Positions 1 to 7,499 of a DNA stretch of 11,413 nt are shown here, in pieces. The notes beneath the pieces are model-generated. The model ran no database searches, had not been told where the DNA came from, and saw only the letters and a program-made list of their open reading frames with translations. Source of the stretch: an uncultured Dorea sp. (lineage in GTDB: Bacteria; Bacillota; Clostridia; Lachnospirales; Lachnospiraceae); assembly GCA_948844705.1 (NCBI GenBank), contig CAQNVT010000157.1, positions 1 through 11,413 of the forward strand, given 5' to 3'. Positions within the stretch are counted from its first letter, which is position 1. Each line of letters starts with the position of its first letter. The position numbers were made by a program, and so were the translations under genes.

Positions 1-427
1 ATTCCTCCCAGCCGATTCCCCGGTGGGAATTAGCCTGATGTGCACGGACGGTCAGCACCGTATTTAACATCAGTACGCCCTGCTCGGCCCATTTCGTAAG
101 ACAGCCGTGCTCCGGGATCGTGCAGCCAAGATCATCCTGAAGCTCCTTGTAAATATTGACAAGGGACGGCGGAATCTCCACTCCTTTTTTTACGGAAAAG
201 CATAGTCCATGAGCCTGCCCGTGATTATGATAAGGATCCTGTCCCAGGATCACGACCTTTGCATTATGAAGCGGCGTCAGATGAAATGCATTAAAAATAT
301 CATCCGCCGGCGGAAAAATAAGTCTTGTCTTATATTCCTGATTCACTGTTTCAAATAATTTTTTGTAATACGGCTTTTTAAATTCACCCTTTAAAGCCTC
401 AAGCCAGTCATTGTTGATTGCCGCCAT
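1..427 (-). CDS. ung: Uracil-DNA glycosylase, C-terminus beyond the window
   Basis: Removes uracil from DNA as the first step of base excision repair in the cytoplasm. The first 142 codons are visible, starting at ATG 427 behind an AAAGGAGAA ribosome binding site; the rest lies left of base 1, so this is cut by the window edge and not a broken gene. Family 1 hallmarks are present: the water-activating loop GQDPYH at residues 62-67 with catalytic Asp64, the uracil-stacking Phe in HGLCFS (about 73-78), and LNTVLTVRAHQANSH followed by GW near residues 122-140. The C-terminal HPSPLSA-type loop would be outside the window. It starts 18 bases after the hisF stop, so it is probably cotranscribed with hisH and hisF, a pairing with no obvious metabolic logic. 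The family call is secure. Confidence 0.95.
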   Translation of the reverse strand, partial: MAAINNDWLEALKGEFKKPYYKKLFETVNQEYKTRLIFPPADDIFNAFHLTPLHNAKVVILGQDPYHNHGQAHGLCFSVKKGVEIPPSLVNIYKELQDDLGCTIPEHGCLTKWAEQGVLMLNTVLTVRAHQANSHRGIGWEE

Positions 428-445
428 AACCCGTTCTCCTTTGTA

Positions 446-1207
446 CTAAATTCTTACGGCCACACCGCATCCGTGCAGATATTCCTTTACCTCTCTGATC
501 GCAAGCTCCTTATAGTGGAACAGCGATGCCGCCAGCGCCGCATCCGCCTTACCGTCCGTAAGCGCCTCCTCAAAATGTTTAAGCGTCCCTGCGCCTCCCG
601 ACGCGATCACCGGAATCGAGACCGCCTCGGCAACCGCTCTTGTAAGCTCCAGGTCATAGCCTGCCTTCGTACCGTCGCAATCCATGCTGGTAAGAAGGAT
701 CTCACCGGCTCCAAGCCTCTCTACATTCACCGCCCATTCAAGCGCGTCGATCCCTACATCAACGCGGCCTCCGTTTTTATAAATATTCCAGCCGCTTCCG
801 TCCGCGCGCCTTTTGGCATCGATCGCCACGACGACACACTGACTTCCGAATTTATCCGCTGCATCCGATATGAGTCTCGGCGTATTGATCGCCGACGAAT
901 TAATGGATATCTTATCTGCACCCTCCCGCAAAAGAGCCTTAAAATCTTCTACGGTACGAATACCGCCCCCCACCGTAAACGGGATAAATACCGTCTCCGC
1001 GACCCTGCGTACCATATCCACTACGGTTTCCCTTGCATCTGAGGAAGCCGTAATATCAAGGAAGACCAGCTCGTCCGCGCCCTCCCTGTCATAGGCTTTT
1101 CCGATCTCCACCGGATCTCCGGCATCCTTAAGGTCTACGAAATTCACGCCCTTTACTACCCGTCCGTTATTTACGTCAAGACAGGGAATAATTCTCTTTG
1201 TATGCAT
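446..1207 (-). CDS. hisF: Imidazole glycerol phosphate synthase, cyclase subunit HisF
   Basis: Cyclase half of the HisH-HisF enzyme of histidine biosynthesis. It uses ammonia delivered by HisH to turn PRFAR into imidazole glycerol phosphate, releasing AICAR to purine synthesis. The protein is 253 residues, normal full length for this (beta/alpha)8 barrel. The two catalytic aspartates fall at the classical positions: Asp11 in [15 protein letters not shown] and Asp130 in VVVAIDAKR. Phosphate-binding loops are visible at GGGIRT (80-85) and ASGGAGT (202-208), and Asp176 lies in SMDCDGT. The start at ATG 1207 follows a GGAGGG ribosome binding site. The gene lies 12 bases after hisH and 18 before ung. 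Conserved active-site residues argue against the non-histidine paralogues found in surface sugar gene clusters. Confidence 0.97.
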   Translation of the reverse strand: MHTKRIIPCLDVNNGRVVKGVNFVDLKDAGDPVEIGKAYDREGADELVFLDITASSDARETVVDMVRRVAETVFIPFTVGGGIRTVEDFKALLREGADKISINSSAINTPRLISDAADKFGSQCVVVAIDAKRRADGSGWNIYKNGGRVDVGIDALEWAVNVERLGAGEILLTSMDCDGTKAGYDLELTRAVAEAVSIPVIASGGAGTLKHFEEALTDGKADAALAASLFHYKELAIREVKEYLHGCGVAVRI

Positions 1208-1219
1208 TTTGCCCTCCGT

Positions 1220-1825
1220 CTATATCTCCACAAAGTTTTTAAGTATCTGAATCCCTACATCACTGCTTTTCTCCGGATGGAACTGACACGCGAACACATT
1301 CCCTGATTCCACGGAGGCATGAATCCTCGTGCCGTACTCTGTCACTGCTGTCACAATATTCTCATCCGCCGCACGCAGATAATACGAATGGACAAAATAA
1401 ACATAGGGCTCCCCGGAAAGTCCGGAAAATAATCTCCCCCTGCGCGGAAACTCCAGAGAATTCCAGCCCATATGAGGAATCTTAAGCCCTCCTCTCTCCG
1501 GCAGCCTGAGAATCTCGCCTTTTAAGATACCAAGTCCCTCTGATCCCGGTGATTCGTCGCTTCGCTCAAAAAGAAGCTGAAGACCCAGACAGATTCCTAA
1601 AAACGGAGTACCTTTATCCACAACCTCACGGATTACCTTATCAAGTCCGTACTTTACAAGCTTTTCCATGGCATCCCCGAAGGCTCCGACTCCCGGCAGG
1701 ATTACCTTATCCGCATCAAGGATCATCCCTGCGTCCCGTGTGACCGCAGTCTCCTGGCCCAGAAGCTTCAGCGCCTTTTCCACGCTTTTTATATTCCCTG
1801 CGTCATAATCTATGATTGCTATCAT
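1220..1825 (-). CDS. hisH: Imidazole glycerol phosphate synthase, glutaminase subunit HisH
   Basis: Glutamine amidotransferase half of the HisH-HisF complex; it hydrolyses glutamine and channels ammonia into the HisF barrel. The protein is 201 residues, normal length for a class I amidotransferase. The oxyanion-region loop PGVGAFG is at residues 44-50, the nucleophile elbow GICLGLQLLFE places the catalytic Cys at 79, and HPEKSS supplies His183 and Glu185 to complete the triad. The start at ATG 1825 follows an AAAGGATAAGGA purine-rich site. It is the first gene of the hisH-hisF-ung unit, 69 bases after the histidine kinase stop, with a candidate extended -10 promoter in that gap. No other his gene is in the window. 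Confidence 0.97.
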   Translation of the reverse strand: MIAIIDYDAGNIKSVEKALKLLGQETAVTRDAGMILDADKVILPGVGAFGDAMEKLVKYGLDKVIREVVDKGTPFLGICLGLQLLFERSDESPGSEGLGILKGEILRLPERGGLKIPHMGWNSLEFPRRGRLFSGLSGEPYVYFVHSYYLRAADENIVTAVTEYGTRIHASVESGNVFACQFHPEKSSDVGIQILKNFVEI

Positions 1826-1873
1826 ATCCTTATCCTTTCACATGTATTGTCGATAATTCTCTTTAACAGGATT

Positions 1874-1884
1874 ATTTTACCACA
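1874..1884 (-). promoter_or_regulatory. Candidate extended -10 promoter of hisH-hisF-ung
   Basis: On the minus strand TGTGGTAAAAT matches the Gram-positive TRTGnTATAAT extended -10 pattern with one mismatch in the hexamer. It lies 10 bases after the histidine kinase stop and about 50 bases before the hisH start. I see no convincing -35 box, since the candidate position falls in the kinase 3' end and is poor, but extended -10 promoters can work without one. I see no terminator after the kinase, so hisH may also receive read-through. Confidence 0.4.
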
Positions 1885-1894
1885 GGAACGCCCT

Positions 1895-3361
1895 CTATTC
1901 CATATCTAATTCAAACCAGAATGCTACTCCGTTGTCATAATTATCGACACCGTATCTCTGGTGGAAGGATTCCATTACCGCCTTTACAATAGAAAGACCG
2001 ATTCCGTTTCCGCCGTACTCTCTTGTGTGCGCCTTATCAACCTTATAGAATTTGTCCCATATATGAGGAAGCGCCTCCTCCGGAATCGGAGCTCCTGTAT
2101 TAAATACGGACACCCTCGCCTTTCCGTCGGCCTGAATAAGCTTTACCTCAACTACCCGTTCGCCCTCCAGATGGTTATAGGCATTGCTGATATAATTGCG
2201 CACCACCTGCTCCGTCTTAAATTCATCCGCCCAGACATAGACCGGCTCGTCCTGCCGGAAGATGACCTTTGCCTCCTTCTGCTGTGCCAGGATCTCCATG
2301 CTCTGCAGGATCCCGCGTATCACCTCTGTCAGATCAAATCTTTCGAACTCTATTTTCTCATCGCCGAACTCCAGCTGATTTAATGCCATCAGATTCTTCA
2401 CCATCTGGTTCATTTTCGCCGCTTCATCCATGATAACGTCACAATAGAATTCACGGCTCTCCGGATCATCATTGACCCCTTCCTTAAGACCTTCCGCATA
2501 TCCCTGAATGAGGGCGATCGGCGTTTTCAGCTCATGGGAAACATTTCCCATAAATTCGCTGCGCATCTGCTCCAGCTTCTCCTTGCGCTCGATATCCATC
2601 TGAAGGCTGTTATTGGCACGTTTAAGCTCTGATATCGTACTTTCCAGCTTCTCCGACATCCGGTTGAAATTGGCTCCCAGCTCCCCGATCTCGTTTACTC
2701 CTCCGCTCGTATATTTTGCATTAAAATCCAGATTCGCCATCCGGTCTGACAAAACCGCAAGCTCCAGGATCGGATCTGTCAGCTTTTTGGAAAAATACCA
2801 TACGAGTGCAATACAGAACGCAATCATCGTACAGCCTACATAAATTAAAAATCTGTTTGAAATATCCGCGCTTTCCTGTATACTTTCCAAAGGACTTCTT
2901 AAAAGGAATGCACTCCCGTCATCAAACCTTCCCCACATCTCAATGTACTCTGTCTGATTCCATCTGTCCTTCGACTGCATGAGCTGGTAGCTGTCCGTGC
3001 TGTCAAGAAGTCTGCTTTCCTTCTGTGCCTGATCCAGCATATAGCCCTTCAGCTGATTTTTCAGCAGCTCCATATCATGAACATTCGTCACCATACGGTT
3101 ATTCTTCTCATCTATGACAAGAAAAGAAATATTATTTTTTTCTGCAAGTCCCTGCAGGATGCCTGCCGCCTGGGCATCCTCAATCGTATTTTCCTCGATT
3201 GCCGTCTTGAGCTCCGCATACATCTGCACAAATGCCGTCTCCTTATTACTGATATAATAAGGGGCAAGAAACCTCACATTTATCACAAGCAGGACCAGCA
3301 GAAGACTCACCAGCAGGCCGACAAATACAAATGTCATCTGTCTTTTTATCGAATGCCGCAT
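1895..3361 (-). CDS. Membrane sensor histidine kinase (HAMP, HisKA, HATPase; VanS-like)
   Basis: Sensor kinase that autophosphorylates on a histidine and passes the phosphate to the regulator encoded just upstream. It has 488 residues: transmembrane segment 1 at about 11-32, an extracytoplasmic sensor region of about 135 residues, transmembrane segment 2 at about 171-190, HAMP at about 190-243, a short coiled linker, HisKA with the phosphorylated His276 in VSHELKTP, and a HATPase domain. The N box has Asn389 and Asn393, the G1 box reads VFNTGAPI (418-425), and the G2 box GGNGIGLSIV is at 450-459. The G1 box has Asn where most kinases have Asp, which I recall as usual in VanS-like clostridial kinases with the IWDKFYK block. 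The ATG directly abuts the regulator's TAG, so translation is probably coupled. The signal is unknown; cell-envelope stress is an inference. Confidence 0.95.
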   Translation of the reverse strand: MRHSIKRQMTFVFVGLLVSLLLVLLVINVRFLAPYYISNKETAFVQMYAELKTAIEENTIEDAQAAGILQGLAEKNNISFLVIDEKNNRMVTNVHDMELLKNQLKGYMLDQAQKESRLLDSTDSYQLMQSKDRWNQTEYIEMWGRFDDGSAFLLRSPLESIQESADISNRFLIYVGCTMIAFCIALVWYFSKKLTDPILELAVLSDRMANLDFNAKYTSGGVNEIGELGANFNRMSEKLESTISELKRANNSLQMDIERKEKLEQMRSEFMGNVSHELKTPIALIQGYAEGLKEGVNDDPESREFYCDVIMDEAAKMNQMVKNLMALNQLEFGDEKIEFERFDLTEVIRGILQSMEILAQQKEAKVIFRQDEPVYVWADEFKTEQVVRNYISNAYNHLEGERVVEVKLIQADGKARVSVFNTGAPIPEEALPHIWDKFYKVDKAHTREYGGNGIGLSIVKAVMESFHQRYGVDNYDNGVAFWFELDME

Positions 3362-4039
3362 CTATTCCACCTCAAACTTATAGCCCATGCCCCAGATCGT
3401 CTTAATATAATTGCCTTTATCGCCAAGCTTGCTCCGGAGCTTTTTCACATGGGTATCAATCGTTCTTGCGTCTCCGAAGTAGTCATAATTCCAGACACTG
3501 TTCAATATCTTCTCCCGCGAAAGAGCTATCCCCTGATTTTCAACAAAATACGACAGAAGCTCGAACTCTTTGTAGCTAAGCTCGATGTCACGGCCGTCTA
3601 CCTGTACGCGGTGCGCTGTTTTGTCGATAGCGATACCGCCGGCATCTGAAACCTCCGCCGCGTCAAAGGTGCGGGTACGTCTCAGGATCGCCTCCACCCT
3701 TGCCACCAATATTTTAGGGCTGAAGGGCTTGGATATATACTCATCCACTCCAAGCTCGAACCCCTGAAGCTCATCCTGTTCCTCTCCCCTTGCCGTCAGC
3801 ATGATGATCGGTACCCTGGAGCTCTGGCGCACCTCCCGGCACACCTGCCATCCGTCCATCTTCGGCATCATAACGTCCAGAATCAAAAGCGCGATATCCT
3901 TATCCCTGTAAAACAGTTCCATCGCTTCCTCACCGTCACCGGCTTCCAGGACGCGGAATCCCTCTCTTTCCAGAAAATCCTTAACAAGTTTGCGCATCCT
4001 GCTCTCATCATCCACTATCAGTATTTTAATCCTATCCAT
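3362..4039 (-). CDS. OmpR/PhoB-family response regulator
   Basis: Cytoplasmic DNA-binding partner of the adjacent kinase, 225 residues from the chosen start. The receiver domain (about 3-118) has the acidic pair Asp10/Asp11, phosphoacceptor Asp55 in LLILDVMMP, Thr82 and Lys104 in YISKPF. The winged-helix output domain (about 130-223) shows the typical ELSYKEFELL block and the DARTIDTHVKKLRSKLG recognition helix. The open frame extends upstream to 4108, but the added 23 residues fit no receiver domain, whereas ATG 4039 opens the usual MDRIKILIVDDE start and has an AAAGGAAA site upstream. The stop TAG is followed immediately by the kinase ATG. It lies 78 bases after the anti-sigma gene, with a possible promoter between. 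Confidence 0.93.
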   Translation of the reverse strand: MDRIKILIVDDESRMRKLVKDFLEREGFRVLEAGDGEEAMELFYRDKDIALLILDVMMPKMDGWQVCREVRQSSRVPIIMLTARGEEQDELQGFELGVDEYISKPFSPKILVARVEAILRRTRTFDAAEVSDAGGIAIDKTAHRVQVDGRDIELSYKEFELLSYFVENQGIALSREKILNSVWNYDYFGDARTIDTHVKKLRSKLGDKGNYIKTIWGMGYKFEVE

Positions 4040-4073
4040 ATATGCCCTGTTTCCTTTCACATAATAAAACCAT

Positions 4074-4103
4074 TTTATCAGATAAATATGTCTGTTCTGT
4101 GAA
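4074..4103 (-). promoter_or_regulatory. Possible promoter for the two-component genes
   Basis: In the 78-base gap before the response regulator the minus strand carries TTCACA (5 of 6 to TTGACA), an 18-base spacer and GATAAA (4 of 6 to TATAAT). The gap is AT-rich, so such matches arise easily by chance. The genes might equally be transcribed from the sigma-factor promoter, since I see no clear terminator here. Confidence 0.3.
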
Positions 4104-4117
4104 AACAATATGGACTT

Positions 4118-5296
4118 TTAATTTAAATCCAGCTTGCTGTCAAGCATATATATCCCGTCCACGGAAGCATCCTCCAGAAGCTCAAGCAGCTGGGTCTTTG
4201 AAGCAAAAACAACGGCTCCGTATCCGTTTATTCCACACTCTTCAACATAACCAAGCGCTTCCTGATATTTGAATGTATCCGCAGCATTTTCTCCCGGAAT
4301 ATGAGAATCGAATATCTCAAGAAATTTCCTGTTTTCTTCCGTCAGCATAAACTTAAGCATCGATTTTACATGCAGCGTAAGTACCTCCGGGGGACAAAGC
4401 CCTCCCCCCTCATACTGCCACAAATCCAGATACGGGTACTCCTCCTGTGAATACATTCCCGTGACATCATACCCTGCTGCCTCCGGCATGAAGCCCCAGT
4501 AACCCGAAAAGCCTGCAGAATGAACCTCAATCGGAATATAGAGATACTGTGCGTCGTACCGTCCCATAAACTCTACAAGCTCCTTTGCATCCTTCGTTTC
4601 CGCAAAGGAAATCGCTGCTCTGACCTTCAAGGACTCCGGAAGCCCGTCAAGCCTTTCCTTTGCCTCCTCCGTTCCTATGCTGCATCCGAGCTCACCGCTG
4701 TAATAATGTGTAAAGGCATTACCCGGAAGATCCGATATATTCCATGATATATCCTGCCGGTACAGATGATCTCTCACCAGATCAAGGGGATGATGACTGA
4801 TCTCCCCGTCAATCTGTGTCTGTACATCCACCGTATATCTGCCGAAGCCTTCTGCCCTTACATTGGCCGAAGCAAAGCCTTTCTCGCCGCAGAACAGCTC
4901 CATATATACTGACAGCGGAAGCTGAAAGGGCTGATACACAACAGCGCTTTCTGTCTTTTCATCGAATATCTCGTCCGTCCTTGCCGGATTATAGAAGATC
5001 ATGTTAAGGAACGGAGACAGCCCATAGACAAGCGTTATAACTATAATCAGCACGATCGCTCCAGAAGCAGCCGCATATTTGCGGAGCTTTCGATCCACGG
5101 CCTTTGTAATCTCTCTATGAAAATCCTGCTCCTCCCGGGTTTCATTTTCCTCTTTCTCAAATAATTCCTTATCCAGACTTTCATCCATGTAAGAAAGAAG
5201 AACCTCCATCCTCTCCAAATCTGCCTCGACTGCCTCTGCTTCTGCTTTTTCAAGCTCTCCGTCCAAATATTTCCGAAACTTCTCTTTATATCTCAT
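4118..5296 (-). CDS. Membrane-anchored anti-sigma factor with large extracytoplasmic domain
   Basis: Predicted to hold the upstream-encoded ECF sigma factor inactive at the membrane until an outside signal arrives. It has 392 residues: an acidic, highly charged cytoplasmic N-terminus (1-72), one transmembrane segment at about 74-95, then roughly 295 residues outside the cell. I see no HxxxCxxC zinc anti-sigma motif. The C-terminal part (LPESLKVRAAISFAET, then YIPIEVHSAG) resembles the family annotated as anti-sigma factor C-terminal domain (Sigma_reg_N/Sigma_reg_C); this match is from memory. The frame opens at 5326, but ATG 5296 leads into MRYKEKFRKYLDGELEKAEA, typical of such N-termini, with AGGAGG 12 bases upstream. 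It overlaps the sigma gene by 11 bases, which supports coupled translation. What it senses cannot be read from the sequence. Confidence 0.8.
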   Translation of the reverse strand: MRYKEKFRKYLDGELEKAEAEAVEADLERMEVLLSYMDESLDKELFEKEENETREEQDFHREITKAVDRKLRKYAAASGAIVLIIVITLVYGLSPFLNMIFYNPARTDEIFDEKTESAVVYQPFQLPLSVYMELFCGEKGFASANVRAEGFGRYTVDVQTQIDGEISHHPLDLVRDHLYRQDISWNISDLPGNAFTHYYSGELGCSIGTEEAKERLDGLPESLKVRAAISFAETKDAKELVEFMGRYDAQYLYIPIEVHSAGFSGYWGFMPEAAGYDVTGMYSQEEYPYLDLWQYEGGGLCPPEVLTLHVKSMLKFMLTEENRKFLEIFDSHIPGENAADTFKYQEALGYVEECGINGYGAVVFASKTQLLELLEDASVDGIYMLDSKLDLN

Positions 5297-5801
5297 CCTT
5301 ACACCCGCCCTCCTGTTCATCCTCATTTAAAAGCATCTTTAATTTCCTCCTGGCCCGGTATAAAATCACCCGGATATTACTGCGGGAAACCTTCAGTACA
5401 TTGCTTATCTCCTCCTGAGAAAGACCGGTAAAATAATAAAGAACAACGGCCTCCCGTTCCAGCACGCCAAGGCTTTGCAGCATTTGATACAGCCTTTTGT
5501 TCTGCTCCTTTTTTATCAGCTGCCCCAGAATATCCTCCTCATTCTGCCGCTCCTTATGTTCCTCTTCCTTTCGGCTCCGGAGCTTCTCCCTCCGCCATTC
5601 GTCCAGGTACAGATTTCTGGCCACTGTAAAAAACCATGGAAGCGCCTTAACCTCTGTGGTTTTCAAAGTACAGAAGGCTTTCAGAAAGGTATCCTGAGTC
5701 AGGTCCTCCGCAAGGCTGTGGCTGTGACAAAGGGAGTAAAGATACAGATACACCTGTTTTGCATATTTCTTATAAAGCTGTTCCAGAATATCCTTCTCCA
5801 C
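5286..5801 (-). CDS. ECF-type RNA polymerase sigma factor
   Basis: Alternative sigma factor of the extracytoplasmic function group, directing RNA polymerase to a small stress regulon. It has 171 residues. Region 2 spans about 6-72 and includes SLAEDLTQDTFLKAF and ALPWFFTVARNLYLDEWRR; region 4 spans about 102-155 with LSQEEISNVLKVSRSNIRVILYRARRKL, a standard helix-turn-helix. The open frame extends to an ATG at 5843, but GTG 5801 sits 7 bases after a perfect AGGAGG and gives a normal N-terminus (VEKDILEQLYKKY), so GTG is preferred. The longer form would also start upstream of the predicted ECF promoter's transcript. The 3' end overlaps the anti-sigma gene by 11 bases. The group is certain; the regulon is unknown. 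Confidence 0.92.
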   Translation of the reverse strand: MEKDILEQLYKKYAKQVYLYLYSLCHSHSLAEDLTQDTFLKAFCTLKTTEVKALPWFFTVARNLYLDEWRREKLRSRKEEEHKERQNEEDILGQLIKKEQNKRLYQMLQSLGVLEREAVVLYYFTGLSQEEISNVLKVSRSNIRVILYRARRKLKMLLNEDEQEGGCKDEI

Positions 5802-5825
5802 CTCATCACCTCCTCTTATATGAAT

Positions 5826-5851
5826 AACGAACAGACATCTCAAATGTTACA
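5826..5851 (-). promoter_or_regulatory. Candidate ECF-type promoter, probable autoregulation
   Basis: The minus strand reads TGTAAC, 16 bases, CGTT. Bacillus-type ECF promoters have an AAC motif at -35 and CGT at -10 with about 16 bases between, so this fits well. It lies 25 bases before the sigma GTG, between the permease terminator and the sigma ribosome binding site, giving a very short leader. I did not see the same pair elsewhere in the window. I infer that the sigma factor reads its own promoter. Confidence 0.5.
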
Positions 5852-5860
5852 GCAATTCAT

Positions 5861-5893
5861 AAAAAAGCGATTCGATAAACGAACCGCTTTTTT
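5861..5893 (-). terminator. Rho-independent terminator of the purine permease gene
   Basis: Arms at 5867-5874 and 5880-5887 form an 8-bp stem with a 5-base loop, followed on the minus strand by six U. One pair is G-U in minus-strand RNA but would be an A-C mismatch in plus-strand RNA, so it is oriented to end minus transcription. It begins 3 bases after the permease stop and separates that gene from the sigma-factor unit. Confidence 0.82.
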
Positions 5894-5896
5894 ACT

Positions 5897-7279
5897 TTAT
5901 AGAAAAATATATTTCAGGATAAACAATACTGCCAGCACGTACATCAGCACACTGATCTTTTTCTCCTTTACCTTTCCTGTAAAAATATTCAGCGCCACAT
6001 AGGAGATGACTCCCATGGAAATACCTTCTGAAATGCTATAGAAGAACGGCATCGCGGCAATACATATATAGCAGGGAAGCGCCTCGGATATATCATTAAA
6101 ATCAATGTTTACTACATTCGTCAGCATATAGAAGCCGACAACGATCAGTGCGGGCGCCGTCGCAAAGGACGGGATTGCAAGAAAGATCGGTGAAAGGAAC
6201 AGGGCAAGTCCGAAAAGAATTGCTGTTGTCACTGAAGTAAGTCCTGTTCTTCCTCCCTCTGTCACACCGGAAGCACTCTCTACAAAGGTTGTCGTCGTTG
6301 TCGTTCCGATTGCTGCGCCCACTGTTGTGGCAACCGCGTCTGCCATAAGTGCGCCCTTGATCCGCGGAAGCTTCCCTTCCTCATCCAGCATATCTGCCTT
6401 TGAAGCCACACCGATCAGTGTTCCGATCGTATCAAACATATCTACAAACAAAAATGCAAAGATAACTACAATGAAATTCAGTGAAAAGATTCCGTCAAAC
6501 TGAAGCTTTCCGAAAACCGGCAGAATACTCGGCACAGAAAGTCCGTTGCTGAAATCCGGCAAAAGTCCGTAAAAACCGATCTCCGGATTCGGAACATAGA
6601 TACCCGTAAGCTGGCAGATGATGCCAAGAATCCACGTTGCCAGAATTCCCCATAAAATATTGCCTTTAATATTCTTGATCACAAGAATTCCGGTGATAAT
6701 CACTCCGATAACCGCAAGAAGCACAGTAATCCCCACATCCTGGAAGCCGGCCTCCACGCCGTTTGCAAGGTTATAGCCGTCTACGGAAAACAGCTCAACC
6801 AAAGTAGCACCGCTGACTACGATATTGGCATTCTGCAGTCCGATAAAAGCAATAAACAAACCGATACCAACACTGACCGCTGCCTTAAGGTTCAAAGGAA
6901 TTGCATTGAAAATCGCCTCACGCACATTTGTAAGAGAGAGAATAATAAATATGATACCCTCTACAAATACCGCGGTAAGCGCAACCTCCCATTTATACCC
7001 CATACCGAGAACAACTGTATATGCAAAATATGCATTCAATCCCATACCCGGCGCAAGCGCAAACGGATAATTCGCCAGAAACGCCATCAAAAGCGTACCG
7101 ATCAGTGACGCAAGCGCCGTTGCCGTAAATACGGCTCCCTGATCCATGCCTGCCGCTGCAAGAATGCTTGGATTCACAGCAAGAATGTATGCCATCGTCA
7201 TAAACGTGGTAATCCCGGCAAGCACCTCTGTCTTAACATCTGTGTTGTTTTCCTTCAGCCTGAAGAATTTTTCTAACAT
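5897..7279 (-). CDS. NCS2-family purine permease (AzgA/PbuG type)
   Basis: Polytopic inner-membrane transporter, probably proton-linked, for a purine base such as hypoxanthine, guanine or adenine. It has 460 residues, usual for the family, and is hydrophobic almost throughout with roughly 12-14 membrane segments. Recognisable AzgA-type blocks are AGITTFMTMAYILAVNPSIL near the N-terminus, ALAPGMGLNAYFAY at about 74-87, FVDMFDTIGTLIGVA in the middle, and TTTTTFVESASGVTEGGRTG. The ATG at 7279 follows a strong AAAGGAGGAG site. It has its own candidate promoter (7324-7352) and a terminator right after the stop, so it is a monocistronic unit. I looked for a purine riboswitch in the leader and saw none; the leader is only about 40 bases. 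The exact substrate cannot be assigned from motifs. Confidence 0.93.
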   Translation of the reverse strand: MLEKFFRLKENNTDVKTEVLAGITTFMTMAYILAVNPSILAAAGMDQGAVFTATALASLIGTLLMAFLANYPFALAPGMGLNAYFAYTVVLGMGYKWEVALTAVFVEGIIFIILSLTNVREAIFNAIPLNLKAAVSVGIGLFIAFIGLQNANIVVSGATLVELFSVDGYNLANGVEAGFQDVGITVLLAVIGVIITGILVIKNIKGNILWGILATWILGIICQLTGIYVPNPEIGFYGLLPDFSNGLSVPSILPVFGKLQFDGIFSLNFIVVIFAFLFVDMFDTIGTLIGVASKADMLDEEGKLPRIKGALMADAVATTVGAAIGTTTTTTFVESASGVTEGGRTGLTSVTTAILFGLALFLSPIFLAIPSFATAPALIVVGFYMLTNVVNIDFNDISEALPCYICIAAMPFFYSISEGISMGVISYVALNIFTGKVKEKKISVLMYVLAVLFILKYIFL

Positions 7280-7323
7280 GTTTCTCCTCCTTTTTCTCTC
7301 ATTTCCTTAAAATCAACAATGTC

Positions 7324-7352
7324 ATTTTATCAAAATAATGCTTTAAAGTAAA
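7324..7352 (-). promoter_or_regulatory. Promoter of the purine permease gene
   Basis: The minus strand has TTTACT, a 17-base spacer and TAAAAT preceded by TGA, i.e. an extended -10. The hexamers match the consensus at 4 and 5 of 6 positions with ideal spacing. It lies about 45 bases upstream of the permease ATG and downstream of the ssrA terminator. The region is AT-rich, so confidence is moderate. Confidence 0.5.
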
Positions 7353-7383
7353 TGTATTAGTCAAAAACCTTAAAATTTGTACC

Positions 7384-7430
7384 AAAAAAAGATACAGGGC
7401 TTTTAATAATTCACTAAAAGCACTGTACCT
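7384..7430 (-). terminator. Rho-independent terminator of ssrA
   Basis: Arms at 7390-7405 and 7415-7430 form a 16-bp stem with one T-C mismatch and one G-U pair around a 9-base loop, followed on the minus strand by a run of seven U. It lies about 70 bases downstream of the tmRNA 3' end. The plus-strand side also carries five T after the stem, so it could stop transcription both ways. Confidence 0.85.
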
Positions 7431-7471
7431 TTTTATCGCCTTCTCATGAAATTTTTAATCATCCTCAAGCA

Positions 7472-7498
7472 TTGAACGCTTCGTCTTAATGCGTTCAA
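7472..7498 (-). repeat. Short hairpin in the ssrA 3' trailer
   Basis: TTGAACGC at 7472-7479 and its exact complement at 7491-7498 form an 8-bp stem with an 11-base loop, starting 2 bases after the tmRNA discriminator base. No U tract follows, so it is not a terminator. Its position suggests a stop point for 3' exonuclease trimming or a processing signal before CCA addition; this is inference. Confidence 0.4.
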
Positions 7499-7499
7499 A

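Noticed and set aside
473..1042. 189-codon plus-strand open frame opposite hisF
   Set aside because: It is antisense to a fully conserved HisF with catalytic residues in place, and its Arg-rich composition is typical of a shadow frame.
1826..1894. T-box or histidine leader attenuator before hisH
   Set aside because: The gap is only 69 bases, with no specifier region, no run of His codons and no terminator hairpin.
2098..2121. Defective kinase because of Asn in the G1 box
   Set aside because: The N-T-G variant with the IWDKFYK block is, as far as I recall, normal in VanS-like clostridial kinases, and the H, N and G2 boxes are intact.
4040..4108. 23-residue N-terminal extension of the response regulator
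   Set aside because: Receiver domains begin close to the first acidic strand; ATG 4039 gives a standard start with an upstream ribosome binding site, and the extension covers likely promoter DNA.
5297..5326. Longer anti-sigma factor starting at ATG 5326 or 5320
   Set aside because: The added residues are Arg-rich and come from the sigma gene's other frame; the AGGAGG before ATG 5296 lies within this extension and fits the shorter start better.
7280..7383. Purine riboswitch in the leader of the NCS2 permease gene
   Set aside because: Such permeases often have one, but the leader after the predicted promoter is only about 40 bases and shows none of the conserved three-way junction elements; the only strong hairpin upstream is the ssrA terminator.
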